Source: Prochlorococcus marinus XMU1411 (GTDB lineage: Bacteria; Cyanobacteriota; Cyanobacteriia; PCC-6307; Cyanobiaceae). Taken from it: a stretch of DNA of 64,000 nt. Shown piece after piece: positions 20,058 to 29,607 of this stretch. The notes below the pieces were generated by a model. It was not told the DNA's origin, did not search any database, and saw nothing but the letters and a program-made list of their open reading frames with translations. The stretch lies in the NCBI RefSeq assembly GCF_017696075.1, contig NZ_JAAORI010000004.1:186001-250000 (forward strand), read 5' to 3'. Both the position numbers and the translations under genes were made by a program. Every line of letters starts with the position of its first letter. The stretch's first letter is position 1.

Positions 20058-20981
20058 TTGATCTCTTTAATATCGCCATCTGAAATTAACAATCCGACTT
20101 CAATAGCTATTGGAAGTTTTGATGGCCTACATGCTGGCCACAGAAAATTAATAGAAAGTGTTGTTGAAGAAAATAAATACACCCCAACAATTGCAAGCTT
20201 CTGGCCCCATCCAAGAGAAGTCCTATACAAAGAGACTCGCCTTAGACTTGACCTCCCAGATGAAAAGCTACCTGTTCTTGAAGATTTAGGAATTGAACAA
20301 TTAGTACTTATTCCTTTTGACAAGAGACTATCTACCTTAAGTGCAGATAGTTTTGTAAGAGATATTTTGATAAATCAATTACAAGCAAAAAATATTTGTG
20401 TAGGTGCTAATTTTAAATTTGGATTTAGAAGAAGTGGGAATATAAATACAATAAAAAATATCATTAAAGATAGTGATATTAAACTGAAAATCACTCCAAT
20501 TTTAGAAGACAAAGAAGGGAGAATAAGCAGTAGCAGAATAAGAGATTTACTACAGAATAGTGATCTAAAAAATGCTTTCAAAATTCTTAAAAGGCCCTAT
20601 TGTTTTAATGGAAAGGTTGTTAAAGGCAAAGGGATTGGTAAAAGTATAGGATGGCCAACCGCAAATCTTGAAATAGACGGAAGAAAATTTTTGCCTGGAG
20701 AAGGAGTATACGCTGCCTGGACCACTATAGAAAACTCAAACAAAAAAATTGCATCTATTATGAATCTTGGCTCTCAACCAACAATAAATCCACTTTTGCC
20801 ATCTGCAGTTGAAGTTCATCTTATTAATAATGAGATCAATCTTTATGGTTTAAATTTATCAGTAGAACCAGTTGAAAAGCTGAGATCTCAAATCCAGTTC
20901 GATAATGTAGATCAACTCTCTAAGCAAATCAAGAAAGATAGAGATGATGCCTTGAAAATTTTTAAAAACCATAAAAAATAA
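20058..20981 (+). CDS. ribF: Bifunctional riboflavin kinase / FAD synthetase RibF
   Basis: This enzyme converts riboflavin to FMN and then FAD. The N-terminal FAD synthetase nucleotidyltransferase (about 1-170) has SFDGLHAGHRKLI, a variant of the GxFDGxHxGH motif, and ISSSRIRDLL. The C-terminal flavokinase (about 180-305) has GKSIGWPTANLEI and the NLGSQPTI segment. Translation starts from TTG 20058; no ATG precedes the conserved region. thiE follows after 7 bases, indicating a ribF-thiE-thiS operon. Confidence 0.94.
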   Translation: MISLISPSEINNPTSIAIGSFDGLHAGHRKLIESVVEENKYTPTIASFWPHPREVLYKETRLRLDLPDEKLPVLEDLGIEQLVLIPFDKRLSTLSADSFVRDILINQLQAKNICVGANFKFGFRRSGNINTIKNIIKDSDIKLKITPILEDKEGRISSSRIRDLLQNSDLKNAFKILKRPYCFNGKVVKGKGIGKSIGWPTANLEIDGRKFLPGEGVYAAWTTIENSNKKIASIMNLGSQPTINPLLPSAVEVHLINNEINLYGLNLSVEPVEKLRSQIQFDNVDQLSKQIKKDRDDALKIFKNHKK

Positions 20982-20988
20982 ATTACAA

Positions 20989-22044
20989 ATGCAAAATTCT
21001 AATTGGGTACATGCTGAAGATCTAAGAATATTTCAGATAATTGATGCAAATTTAGATAGAGCAAGAGAAGGACTTAGAGTAATTGAGGACTGGTCTAGAT
21101 TTGGTCTAGGCGATGAAAAATATGTTAAAAGGATAAAAAATTTTAGACAAATTTTAGGGAAAAATCATTTAGAAATTTATAAAAAATCTAGGAACTCCAT
21201 TGATGACAAATGCAAAGGGTTAACTCATAAAGAGCAAATCAATAGAAAAACCCCCCAGCAAATCATAAGTTCCAATGCAGGCAGAGTTCAAGAGGCCTTA
21301 AGAGTAATAGAAGAATTCTCAAGAGTCCATAATAATAATCTTTCAAAAATCGCTTCAGAAATTAGATATGAAATTTATACTTTAGAAATTGAGTTATTAA
21401 GTCTAAGTAAATGCAAGAACTACAAGAAAATATTAAAAGAAAATAATTTATATGTCATAACAGATCAAAAGGAAAATTTATTAGAAATAGTAGAGCATCT
21501 ATTAATTGCGGGTGTAAAAATTATTCAACATAGATTTAAAAAAGGCACTGATAAAGATCACCTCAAAGAAGCAATTCAAATTAAAAATCTATGTAAAAGA
21601 TATAATTCATTGTTCATTATTAACGATAGAGTTGATATTGCTCTAGCATCAGATGCTGATGGTATTCATCTTGGACAAGATGATTTGGATTTAAACAACG
21701 CAAGAAAATTATTAGGGTATTCAAAAATAATTGGTATAAGCGCAAATAATAAAATTGATATTTCTAATGCTATTAATAATGGTTGTGATTACATAGGAAT
21801 AGGACCAGTTTTTGATACTTCAACAAAAAAGGGCAAAAAACCTTTAGGTATTGACAAGATAAAAACATTAACAAAAGATTTAAATATTCCTTGGTTTGCA
21901 ATCGGAGGAATTACAACAAAAAAAATTTCAATTCTAAAAAGCCATGGTTTTAAAAAAGTTGCTTTAGTTTCACAATTAATGAATTCTAAAGATCCTAAAA
22001 GAGACGCTATGATTATTTTAAAAGAATTGGTTCATGAAAATTAA
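20989..22044 (+). CDS. thiE: Thiamine-phosphate synthase with N-terminal ThiD2 domain
   Basis: The C-terminal TIM barrel (about 145-351) joins the pyrimidine and thiazole phosphates into thiamine phosphate. It carries QHRFKKG, the metal-site Asp in INDRVDIALASDADGIHLGQ, and the phosphate segment GIGPVFDTSTK. The N-terminal 140 residues (IDANLDRAREGLRVIEDWSRF) form the extra domain called ThiD2 in cyanobacterial ThiE proteins. The length of 351 matches this fused form. The stop overlaps the thiS start by 11 bases, so translation is probably coupled. Confidence 0.93.
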   Translation: MQNSNWVHAEDLRIFQIIDANLDRAREGLRVIEDWSRFGLGDEKYVKRIKNFRQILGKNHLEIYKKSRNSIDDKCKGLTHKEQINRKTPQQIISSNAGRVQEALRVIEEFSRVHNNNLSKIASEIRYEIYTLEIELLSLSKCKNYKKILKENNLYVITDQKENLLEIVEHLLIAGVKIIQHRFKKGTDKDHLKEAIQIKNLCKRYNSLFIINDRVDIALASDADGIHLGQDDLDLNNARKLLGYSKIIGISANNKIDISNAINNGCDYIGIGPVFDTSTKKGKKPLGIDKIKTLTKDLNIPWFAIGGITTKKISILKSHGFKKVALVSQLMNSKDPKRDAMIILKELVHEN

Positions 22045-22243
22045 GGTAAATGGAGAGGAAAAAAAAATAGACCTTGATAAAGAAAATGCTCTACTATCTG
22101 AAGCGTTAAATTCAATGGGATACAAAACTTCCACAATCGTTGTGGAATTAAATAATTTAATTATTAACTCAACAAAATGGGGAAAAGTGAAACTTAAAGA
22201 TGGAGATAATTTAGAAATTGTTTCAATAGTGGGCGGTGGTTAA
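22034..22243 (+). CDS. thiS: Sulfur carrier protein ThiS
   Basis: This ubiquitin-like protein of 69 residues ends in Gly-Gly (IVGGG), the carboxyl terminus that is adenylated and thiocarboxylated to carry sulfur for thiazole formation. The fold-typical start MKIKVNGEE is present. The ATG lies inside the thiE 3' end in another frame, supporting coupled translation. Confidence 0.92.
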   Translation: MKIKVNGEEKKIDLDKENALLSEALNSMGYKTSTIVVELNNLIINSTKWGKVKLKDGDNLEIVSIVGGG

Positions 22244-22354
22244 AAGTTATGATCAACAAATTTTAAAAATCTTCATATTTTTTTAAGTTTAGGCCTGCAA
22301 CAATTACCAGATTTTTTCTTTTTTCGTTTTATATTCTTATTATTTAAAAGATTA

Positions 22355-22522
22355 ATGAAAGAAAAAAACGATAATCATCCAAGATCATTAAAGTGGGAGC
22401 AAAATGGGGAATTAGCTCAAAAAGACTTATCCGAGTTGATAGAAAGATTAAAAAATGTAGAAAGTGAACATACATCTACTGAACTATCGAGGCTAGGGAC
22501 AAAATCAAACAAAAAAAATTAA
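22355..22522 (+). CDS. Small hypothetical protein, 55 aa
   Basis: An ATG-initiated frame encodes a hydrophilic, charged peptide beginning MKEKNDNHPRSLKWEQNGEL. A predicted helix follows (LSELIERLKNVESE). No domain is recognised. It lies 111 bases after thiS on the same strand and before a second tiny frame. It is too short for certainty, but its composition looks protein-like and stops are absent for 55 codons in very AT-rich DNA. Confidence 0.55.
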   Translation: MKEKNDNHPRSLKWEQNGELAQKDLSELIERLKNVESEHTSTELSRLGTKSNKKN

Positions 22523-22589
22523 ATTTGTTACTTTGATCTTGTTTTTATGAAAATTTGTACCAAATTATAATTATCAAATATAAAATTAG

Positions 22590-22721
22590 ATGCCTAAAAG
22601 ATTTCCAGAGTGGGTAAACACAGAAGTAGTAATTAAAGCAATCAAAATGAAAGAAGAAGGAATGCTTTCAAAACAACTTAACTTATGGATAGAAAATCTA
22701 TTAGAAACCGAGAAAAAATAA
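22590..22721 (+). CDS. Small hypothetical protein, 43 aa
   Basis: The ATG at 22590 opens a 43-codon frame encoding MPKRFPEWVNTEVVIKAIKM and then a basic-amphipathic helix containing LNLWIENLLETEKK. It converges on larB, with 9 bases between the two stops. It has no recognised domain. The Trp-rich, helix-forming composition resembles other short conserved picocyanobacterial proteins, but conservation must be tested. Confidence 0.5.
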   Translation: MPKRFPEWVNTEVVIKAIKMKEEGMLSKQLNLWIENLLETEKK

Positions 22722-22730
22722 CCACTTTAT

Positions 22731-23387
22731 TTAGGAAGAACTTTTAATTATTCTTAAAGCAGCTATTGCAGCACCATATCCATTATCTATATTCATAACA
22801 GATATACCTGGTGAGCAACTAGATAACATACTTCTTAGGGCGGTTTCTCCATTTTTGCTAACTCCATAACCAACAGATACGGGTACTGCAATGATAGGTT
22901 GTGGCAACAACCCACCAATCACAGTAGCCAAAGCTCCCTCCATTCCAGCACATACTATTAAAACATCATATTTTTTAATTTCTTCAATTTGATTAAACAA
23001 ACGATGTAGTCCAGCAACACCAACATCTATAAATGACTTACAAACAATTCCATAAATTTCTAAAGTTAATTTTGCTTCAAGAGTAACAGCAAGATCGCTA
23101 GAACCTCCTGATATTATGGCAACTTTTTTATTTGTCGAAATTTTTTTTAAATTTTCGCCAATTATTAAACATTTGGCTTCCTCATTAAATTTTGCATTTT
23201 TGTGAATTCCTAGTAAATGTTTAGCTTTGTGTTTACTAATTCTTGTGATAAAAACCACCTCTTTTTTATTCAAAACTTCTAAGGAAACTCTCTTTAACTG
23301 ATCGATACTTTTATCTGCCCCCCATATGGCCTCAACAAAACCAATCCTTTCTCTTCTTTCAAAGTCAAAATTTATGTCTATATTCAT
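22731..23387 (-). CDS. larB: LarB-type nickel-pincer cofactor biosynthesis protein (PurE-like)
   Basis: LarB carboxylates and hydrolyses nicotinate adenine dinucleotide in the first step towards the Ni-pincer nucleotide of lactate racemase. The C-terminal two thirds have the PurE-like fold signature VAIISGGSSDLAVTLEA, the Cys-containing VCAGMEGALATVIGG and the VPVSVGYGVS loop. Total length is 218 residues. No larC or larE is in this window, so the pathway here is unproven. The gene overlaps the preceding TIGR03792 gene by 4 bases. Confidence 0.83.
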   Translation of the reverse strand: MNIDINFDFERRERIGFVEAIWGADKSIDQLKRVSLEVLNKKEVVFITRISKHKAKHLLGIHKNAKFNEEAKCLIIGENLKKISTNKKVAIISGGSSDLAVTLEAKLTLEIYGIVCKSFIDVGVAGLHRLFNQIEEIKKYDVLIVCAGMEGALATVIGGLLPQPIIAVPVSVGYGVSKNGETALRSMLSSCSPGISVMNIDNGYGAAIAALRIIKSSS

Positions 23388-23830
23388 CCTTGTTTATAAA
23401 GTTCTCCCTCATAAATTAATTGGAAAGGATTCACATCTAAATTCAGAACTCTTTTGACATAATTTTCAAAACCAATTTGGATTTCGTTGACTTCATTACT
23501 AGAAATACTCTTCCATAATTCCTTATTTTTCCAATTAACTAGTATTAGAGCTTCTTCTCTATCCTTATCCCAAAAAATATTTCTACCTAAAAAACCATCT
23601 TGATCAGATAACCAAGGATCCCAAATATTTTTCTCAGCATCAAGCCAAATATCTCTATAAATACTGGGGACTTTAAGTCTTAATTCTTCTATAACAATTC
23701 CACTTTGGTAATTATCCATAGATAGAGAATAAAGTATTTGAGAATTACTTGGGGAAAGAAATACCCATAAAAAAATTAGTAAAAAAGAAATTTTTTTTAT
23801 TTTCTCTTTTATTTTAGAAACTATTTTCAT
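23384..23830 (-). CDS. TIGR03792-family cyanobacterial protein, membrane-anchored
   Basis: An N-terminal hydrophobic segment (about 15-33) looks like a signal peptide or anchor. The rest matches the uncharacterised cyanobacterial TIGR03792 pattern: ELRLKVP, a YRDIWLDAE segment, [10 protein letters not shown] and [15 protein letters not shown], suggestive of a dimeric alpha/beta-barrel (ABM-like) fold. Length is 148. It overlaps ispF at one end and larB at the other by 4 bases each, forming a tight ispF-TIGR03792-larB operon. Function unknown. Confidence 0.75.
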   Translation of the reverse strand: MKIVSKIKEKIKKISFLLIFLWVFLSPSNSQILYSLSMDNYQSGIVIEELRLKVPSIYRDIWLDAEKNIWDPWLSDQDGFLGRNIFWDKDREEALILVNWKNKELWKSISSNEVNEIQIGFENYVKRVLNLDVNPFQLIYEGELYKQG

Positions 23831-24330
23831 TCTTTTTGTTCAAGTAATGCAACTGAATAACAAGAAATTCCTTCCTCTCTCCCCTCGGGGCCTAATTTCT
23901 CATTAGTGGTTGCTTTTATGCCAATAAGGTTATTTTCTATTTGCAAACATTTAGCTATATTCTGCTTCATAAATTCTATGTATGGCATTAGCTTTGGCCT
24001 TTCAGCTACAATAACACTATCAATATTGCTAATTTGCCACCCTTTATTGCTAACTATTTCAGATACTTTAGATAACAACCCTAAACTATCTGCATCCTTC
24101 CATTTTACATTATCCGGCGGAAAATATTTCCCAATATCTCCAAGGGAAAGAGCCCCTAATAAAGCATCCATTATAGAATGAACTAAAACATCAGCATCAC
24201 TATGACCATCAAGACCTAAATTATCAGGATGATTTAAAAATACCCCTCCTAAGATTAAATCCCTATCCTTTGTTAATGTATGAATGTCATATCCATTTCC
24301 TATACGTAACTTGGGTTGAGTTCTTTTCAT
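23827..24330 (-). CDS. ispF: 2-C-methyl-D-erythritol 2,4-cyclodiphosphate synthase
   Basis: This enzyme of the MEP isoprenoid pathway closes the cyclodiphosphate. Metal-binding and active-site segments are [11 protein letters not shown] (Asp and His ligands), the central [19 protein letters not shown], and [16 protein letters not shown] near the end. The length of 167 is typical. It is first in the minus-strand operon and is divergent from the accessory dehydrogenase at 24482 across 151 bases. Confidence 0.96.
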   Translation of the reverse strand: MKRTQPKLRIGNGYDIHTLTKDRDLILGGVFLNHPDNLGLDGHSDADVLVHSIMDALLGALSLGDIGKYFPPDNVKWKDADSLGLLSKVSEIVSNKGWQISNIDSVIVAERPKLMPYIEFMKQNIAKCLQIENNLIGIKATTNEKLGPEGREEGISCYSVALLEQKE

Positions 24331-24481
24331 TTTCTATATGTTTGAAGTATCGTAAATACATATGCAAGTAACTTACATTTTTAACAAGATTATTTTCCTA
24401 AAAATGATACTTTCACCTACATACCCAAAATTTTACCAATATTAATAACCATTTAAAACATTTTTTAAGTATTAAATTAAA

Positions 24482-25912
24482 ATGAAAAAATCTTTAAGAA
24501 TAAAAATATTTTTACTTTTAGCGAGCATATTAACTGCATCAAGTTATGTTTTTATAAGTGCGAATATAGATAAAGGAGGGGTTTTAAGTTGGGACAACTA
24601 CTTTAGTAATTATCAAAAAGAACTAATTAAGAAATATCTTTTCCCATTTAGATTAATTAAACAACAATCTACCAGATTATTAAAAGAGGAAAAATCAAAG
24701 AATTCAATATTGCAGTACTTATTAGAGTTAGAATTAGATAAAAAAAATAGTGGAACAAGTATTGAAACAGTTGAAAGTTTTAAAAAACTATCAAAAGATA
24801 ATAAGTCTAATTTAAATAATATTCTATTAAAAAAGTATAGATTAACTTCTGGTTTCTATAGAGGTATAAATAACCAATTCCCTGGTAGTGGTTACCATGA
24901 TTTTGATGAAAATGACATGATAATAATTTCTTCTCGAGGGGTATTAGCCTTCAGCAAAGATTTCCCTTCAAGCAAAGTTAGTTTCAAACAAATAAAAAAC
25001 AATATTGATGAATATATAAACATGAATCAATTTAGAAAATCTTATAAATTCTCAATAAAAGATTTATTGATCTTCAATAAAAACATATATATATCTTACA
25101 CAGAAGAAATAAGTCCAGACTGTTGGAATACTAGTGTGATTAATGGAAAAATTAATTATGAAGATATAAACTTTAAAAAATTATTTTCAACAAAAGAATG
25201 TGTTCACTCAATTAATAATTTAGACAATGAATTTGAAGCTCATCAAACTGGCGGAAGGATGATATCTTTCGATGATAGCAGTATTATTTTGTCAATAGGA
25301 GATTATAGAAGTAGGCATCTTGCTCAGAATATAAATAGTATAAATGGGAAACTAATAAAAATTAATCTTAAAAATGGTAATTACAAAATTATTTCTATGG
25401 GGCATAGAAACCCGCAAGGTTTATATTTAGATAAAGAAAATGATTTTTTATTAGCAACCGAGCATGGACCAATGGGTGGTGATGAAATTAATTTGTTAAA
25501 AGATATCAATAAAAACTTAGATAATATTTATAATTTTGGTTGGGCAATATCATCTGCTGGCGAACACTATGGAGGGAAAATAAAGAGAAATAAAAAAAAA
25601 TATGAAAAATATCCATTACACAATTCACATGCTGAATATGGTTTTATTGAACCACTTAAGTCATTTGTTCCATCAATAGGAATTTCCGAAATTGTTAAAA
25701 TTGATAAGAAAAATTATGTAGTAAGTTCTTTAAAAGATAAATCACTTTATTTTTTCAAAATAAAAAATGGGGGCATCAAGAATTTAATTAGATTAGAAAT
25801 TGGAGAAAGGATAAGAGATTTAAAATTTAAAAATAATAATCTCTATATGTTCCTAGAAGATACTGCCTCAATAGGAATTCTAAATATAAATCAAATACTC
25901 TTAACTATATAA
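24482..25912 (+). CDS. Glucose/sorbosone dehydrogenase-like beta-propeller protein (PQQ-dependent family)
   Basis: The 476-residue protein is exported or anchored by an N-terminal hydrophobic helix (about 8-25). The propeller part has the family hallmark GHRNPQGLYLD followed by ATEHGPMGGDEINLL and the NFGWAISSAGEHYG segment, as in soluble quinoprotein glucose dehydrogenase and sorbosone dehydrogenase relatives. It probably oxidises or binds a sugar in the periplasm; whether PQQ is available cannot be judged here. Its last 12 bases overlap the convergent glycosyltransferase gene. The pair sits between ispF and trmD and looks like accessory cargo. Confidence 0.78.
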   Translation: MKKSLRIKIFLLLASILTASSYVFISANIDKGGVLSWDNYFSNYQKELIKKYLFPFRLIKQQSTRLLKEEKSKNSILQYLLELELDKKNSGTSIETVESFKKLSKDNKSNLNNILLKKYRLTSGFYRGINNQFPGSGYHDFDENDMIIISSRGVLAFSKDFPSSKVSFKQIKNNIDEYINMNQFRKSYKFSIKDLLIFNKNIYISYTEEISPDCWNTSVINGKINYEDINFKKLFSTKECVHSINNLDNEFEAHQTGGRMISFDDSSIILSIGDYRSRHLAQNINSINGKLIKINLKNGNYKIISMGHRNPQGLYLDKENDFLLATEHGPMGGDEINLLKDINKNLDNIYNFGWAISSAGEHYGGKIKRNKKKYEKYPLHNSHAEYGFIEPLKSFVPSIGISEIVKIDKKNYVVSSLKDKSLYFFKIKNGGIKNLIRLEIGERIRDLKFKNNNLYMFLEDTASIGILNINQILLTI

Positions 25913-27142
25913 AATATGTTTAGCGTAATCTCTATAAATATCACTAATTAAATATTGATCAAGAAATTTTGACCTTTCTTTTCTTGAAACTTTAATTTCC
26001 TTAGACCTTATTATTGCATCAAAAAAACTTTTAGCACTAAATTGTTTAAATGGTATAGAACCGTTAATTTGACTAATAAATTTATATGAAAATCCTGAAG
26101 CTCCAAATAATATTGGTAAATTAGTCGATGAGTATTCGAATATCTTAGAGGGTATAACGTATTCAATAGATTTAGCATCTGCGAGCTGAAGCATTAAAAT
26201 ATTGGCTTTTTCATAGACTTGAAAAATATTTTCTTTTTTTACAAATCCGTTATATCTAATAACATCATTTATGGTTTGGTTATTTTTATTTAATAAATCT
26301 TTAATTTTATTTAATTCACAACCGGCACCATAAATTTCAAAAATAATATTGTTTTTTTTCATTTTATTTATTGTTTCTTCATCATTACATAAATTAAAAA
26401 TTAATTTATAAAGTTTTTGTCCTTCTCCAAGATTGCCAAGATGAACTACTTTGTAAAACTTGTCATTATTTTTTTCTTTTATACGAATATTCTCAAGTTT
26501 TTTGCGTACTTCAATATCAATTCCATTTGTAAAATTTGTTAATTTAATTCCATATTTTTTTGATATTTGATCTATGTTAGGCAACAATTCTTTAAATCCT
26601 ATGGATATGAGATTAATTGAGTAAGATGATCTCATTGTAAAATTCTCCAACATAGAAAAAATAGAATGAAGAATAATTCTTTTATTATTTCTATAAAAAT
26701 AGAAATAATTATCCACAAAAGTATCTCTTAGATCAAGGAAAAATAATGAATTAGTCATTTTTGATATTAAAGCCCCTAGAAACCCAGTAAACAATTTAGC
26801 GCTAGTAGCAAAAACAATATCTGGTTTTAGGAAAAAAGAAATAATTAAGGCTTGGATAAAGAAAAATGAATATGCCAATAAAATAGATAACTTATTTTGG
26901 CCTAAATAAGGGGTCCAAATTCTTACAATATTTAATCGATTTAAAGATTTTTCTCTCAAAAATAAAATTGATTTTTTAAAAATTTTTTTTTCATAACGAT
27001 TTGGTGAGCTACAAAAAAGCCATATTTGGGAATATTTTTCATTTTTAAGTAATTCATCAATTAAAAATTTACTCCTTGTTGCTCCTGCACTTTGGTCTGG
27101 GAAATAATGATGACTTAAAAAAATAATTTTTTTAAATTTCAT
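25901..27142 (-). CDS. Glycosyltransferase family 4 (WcaI-like)
   Basis: This GT-B fold transferase has 413 residues. The N-terminal FLSHHYFPDQSAGATR is the typical GT4 opening, with an internal hydrophobic membrane-associated stretch (about 80-105). The C-terminal nucleotide-sugar half includes VVHLGNLGEGQ and the acidic EYVIPSKIFEYSSTNLPIL segment. It probably adds a sugar to a lipid-linked glycan. A distant relative lies at 50873, and the opening residues of the two are similar. It is unusually placed inside housekeeping genes, next to the sugar dehydrogenase-like gene. Confidence 0.82.
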   Translation of the reverse strand: MKFKKIIFLSHHYFPDQSAGATRSKFLIDELLKNEKYSQIWLFCSSPNRYEKKIFKKSILFLREKSLNRLNIVRIWTPYLGQNKLSILLAYSFFFIQALIISFFLKPDIVFATSAKLFTGFLGALISKMTNSLFFLDLRDTFVDNYFYFYRNNKRIILHSIFSMLENFTMRSSYSINLISIGFKELLPNIDQISKKYGIKLTNFTNGIDIEVRKKLENIRIKEKNNDKFYKVVHLGNLGEGQKLYKLIFNLCNDEETINKMKKNNIIFEIYGAGCELNKIKDLLNKNNQTINDVIRYNGFVKKENIFQVYEKANILMLQLADAKSIEYVIPSKIFEYSSTNLPILFGASGFSYKFISQINGSIPFKQFSAKSFFDAIIRSKEIKVSRKERSKFLDQYLISDIYRDYAKHILYS

Positions 27143-27304
27143 ACCTTTTACAATCTAAAAATTTATAAACCTATCTTTTGTTTTCGAATAAACTAGTAAT
27201 CATTATAATTTAAAAACGTTTCTTCTTAATCACTTAATTTAGATTAATAGATAAATAATAATATTATTCATTTTGAAGTTTTAGTTGATTGTAATATTGT
27301 AAAT

Positions 27305-28078
27305 TTACCAATTTGGGTAATTTATGTATTCATCTGAATCAAGCAATTTCTTTTTATCGTTTTCAACCTTGCTTATTTCTGAAAAGTTTTTCAAAGATTT
27401 ATTATCTAATAAATCTTTTCTTCTCTTTTTTGTTCTTATAATCATTTGATTTTTTCTCCAAGATCTTATTTCTTGATGGTTACCACTAAGTAAAATATTT
27501 GGTACTTTCATTTCTTTAAAAATTTCAGGCCTAGTATATTGAGGGTATTCCAATATTGATAAATTATGACTCTCATTTACTAATGATTCTGGGTCCCCTA
27601 ATGTACCTGGTAATAACCTTGTCAAACCATTAATAATCGATAGGGCTGGAATTTCCCCTCCAGAAAGCACAAAATCTCCTAAAGAAATCTCTTCATCAGC
27701 TAAACACCTAACTCTTTCATCAAATCCTTCATATTGCCCACAGATAATTATTAATTGATCTAGAGAAGACCATCTTACAAGATCTTGTTGCTTCAAAACC
27801 TTACCCTGTGGAGTCATTAATAAAGTTTTGCTTTTCAGAGATTTATTTATTGAATGATGAGCCTTATAAATTGGTTCTGGTTTTAAAACCATTCCCGCTC
27901 CACCTCCATAAGGCTTATCATCAACCTGCCTGTAAGAGCCCACTCCATAGTCTCTTAAATCATATAAATTCAAATCAATTAAATTCTTATCTAAAGCTCT
28001 TGTTATAACTCCTAAATTATTTATTAATTCGAAAGCTTTTGGAAACAAAGTGATTACATCAAAATTAAAACTGCTCAT
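27305..28078 (-). CDS. trmD: tRNA (guanine-N1)-methyltransferase TrmD
   Basis: TrmD methylates G37 of tRNAs. The SPOUT knot region shows [17 protein letters not shown] near the N-terminus and the SAM-loop segment [21 protein letters not shown]. The 257-residue length is normal. The ATG follows the era stop directly (TAG then ATG), so the two are in one operon and translation is probably coupled. The 3' flank is a 162-base gap before the accessory glycosyltransferase. Confidence 0.96.
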   Translation of the reverse strand: MSSFNFDVITLFPKAFELINNLGVITRALDKNLIDLNLYDLRDYGVGSYRQVDDKPYGGGAGMVLKPEPIYKAHHSINKSLKSKTLLMTPQGKVLKQQDLVRWSSLDQLIIICGQYEGFDERVRCLADEEISLGDFVLSGGEIPALSIINGLTRLLPGTLGDPESLVNESHNLSILEYPQYTRPEIFKEMKVPNILLSGNHQEIRSWRKNQMIIRTKKRRKDLLDNKSLKNFSEISKVENDKKKLLDSDEYINYPNW

Positions 28079-28990
28079 CTAAAACTCTTCCTCATAACCA
28101 AACTCAATAAGCCTTGACTCTTTTTTTCTCCAATTAGGAACAACTTTCACAAACAACTCCAAGTGAATTTGACCATCAATTAACTTTGATATATTTGATC
28201 TTGCTGACTGACCAATAATTTTTAACATTGAACCTTTCTTTCCTATAAGAATGCCTTTTTGAGTTGATCTTTCAACGATAATAGTGGCCAAAATAGCTGT
28301 AAAACATTTGCCATTTTTTCTTTTCATTTCTTCTATCTTTTCTATCTTAACTGCAACACTATGAGGCACTTCTTCTCTTGTATTTATTAATACCTGCTCC
28401 CGCACTAAATCAGATAATAAATTATCTAATGGTTGGTCGCATATAGTATCTTCATCATAAAGTTTTGGGCCCTCTGGAAGAAAATTAAGCACCATATCGA
28501 CTAGTTCAGAACATCCTTCTCCTTTGTAAGCACTTACAATTTGAAAATTTCTATTAATTCCAAAAAATCTTCTATATTGATCTAATCGTAAATTTCTAAA
28601 TTCCTTATTAACTAAATCCCACTTATTTAACGCCACAATAAACTCAGTTTTATTTGCGACTAAAAAATTCAATATATATTCATCACCCCTACCAGGTGCC
28701 TCACTTAAATCAATTACAAAAATAACCATATCAACTCCATTAATTGCAGATTTTGCATTTTTTACTAATATCTCTCCAAGGCGATGATGAGGTTTATGAA
28801 CGCCTGGTGTATCAACAAAAATTATTTGCCCATTGTTTGTAGTTAGTATTCCTTTTAATTTATTTCTGGTAGTTTGAGCTATTGGAGAAGTAATTGTTAT
28901 TTTTTCTCCAATCAACTTATTTATTAAAGTAGATTTACCCACATTTGGCCTTCCTAGTAAAGTTACAAACCCAGATCTATAATTGGTCAA
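28079..28990 (-). CDS. era: GTPase Era (16S rRNA maturation)
   Basis: Era is a GTP-binding protein that checks 16S rRNA 3' end processing. G1 is GRPNVGKST, G3 is DTPGVH and G4 is NKWD. The C-terminal KH domain has GILIGKKGSMLK. Length is 303. Translation appears to start from TTG 28990; the 38-base spacer to the divergent gene at 29029 must hold both promoters. trmD follows without a gap. Confidence 0.96.
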   Translation of the reverse strand: MTNYRSGFVTLLGRPNVGKSTLINKLIGEKITITSPIAQTTRNKLKGILTTNNGQIIFVDTPGVHKPHHRLGEILVKNAKSAINGVDMVIFVIDLSEAPGRGDEYILNFLVANKTEFIVALNKWDLVNKEFRNLRLDQYRRFFGINRNFQIVSAYKGEGCSELVDMVLNFLPEGPKLYDEDTICDQPLDNLLSDLVREQVLINTREEVPHSVAVKIEKIEEMKRKNGKCFTAILATIIVERSTQKGILIGKKGSMLKIIGQSARSNISKLIDGQIHLELFVKVVPNWRKKESRLIEFGYEEEF

Positions 28991-29028
28991 AGACTTTTAA
29001 TGTATCAATAATAAAATTCTGATCAAAA

Positions 29029-29556
29029 ATGGAAAAAAAAACCATAAATTTAAAAGAAGCTTCGTTCACGCAAGCAATAAACATATCCGCACAATGGTGT
29101 AAAGAGTGGGGAGAAGAATTACTTAGCGAAGAGGTTTTAGCAGATAGAATTGCAGAACTAATTAAAACAAAAAATGGACTCAGAGGATTTTTTGCATACG
29201 CCTTATCAGATAAAGAATGCTTATTGTTGGATAAACTTCCTTTTTCACTGATTTATAAAATGAACGAAGGTGGTGATGCTGTAACAGACATAGTAGTAAA
29301 AAATTTAATAATGAGTTCCGCTCAAATTATTATTCATCGAAGAGATAATAATCATGAATATGAGATAACATCGCAAAACATTTCAGATAGATGCAAGGCT
29401 ATCTTAAGACTGCTAGAAACTAAGTCAGTTACAAAGTCTGTCAATCAAGTCCTTAGAGAATTAGATAATATGGGCAATAGTTTTGATAATTCAGTAAAAT
29501 ATGATTCAAAGCAAAAGGAATTTATAAAAAAACAAATTCTTGATATCGCCCAATAA
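29029..29556 (+). CDS. Conserved cyanobacterial hypothetical protein (175 aa)
   Basis: This soluble alpha/beta protein has no signal peptide or membrane segment. Segments such as ISAQWCKEWGEELLSEEVLADR and GLRGFFAYALSD look conserved-protein-like, but I assign no family. It is divergent from era across only 38 bases. A strong inverted repeat follows its stop by one base. Function unknown. Confidence 0.75.
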   Translation: MEKKTINLKEASFTQAINISAQWCKEWGEELLSEEVLADRIAELIKTKNGLRGFFAYALSDKECLLLDKLPFSLIYKMNEGGDAVTDIVVKNLIMSSAQIIIHRRDNNHEYEITSQNISDRCKAILRLLETKSVTKSVNQVLRELDNMGNSFDNSVKYDSKQKEFIKKQILDIAQ

Positions 29557-29557
29557 A

Positions 29558-29583
29558 AAAGCGTAGAAATCAATCCACGCTTT
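29558..29583 (-). terminator. Rho-independent terminator between convergent genes
   Basis: AAAGCGT (29558-29564) pairs with ACGCTTT (29577-29583) across a 12-base loop. On the minus strand the stem is followed directly by a run of T residues, which fits termination of the Bax inhibitor-1 gene. It may work less well for the plus-strand gene ending at 29556, where the downstream sequence is only partly T-rich. Confidence 0.7.
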
Positions 29584-29607
29584 GGGTTATTTATTTACGT
29601 AGTATGT

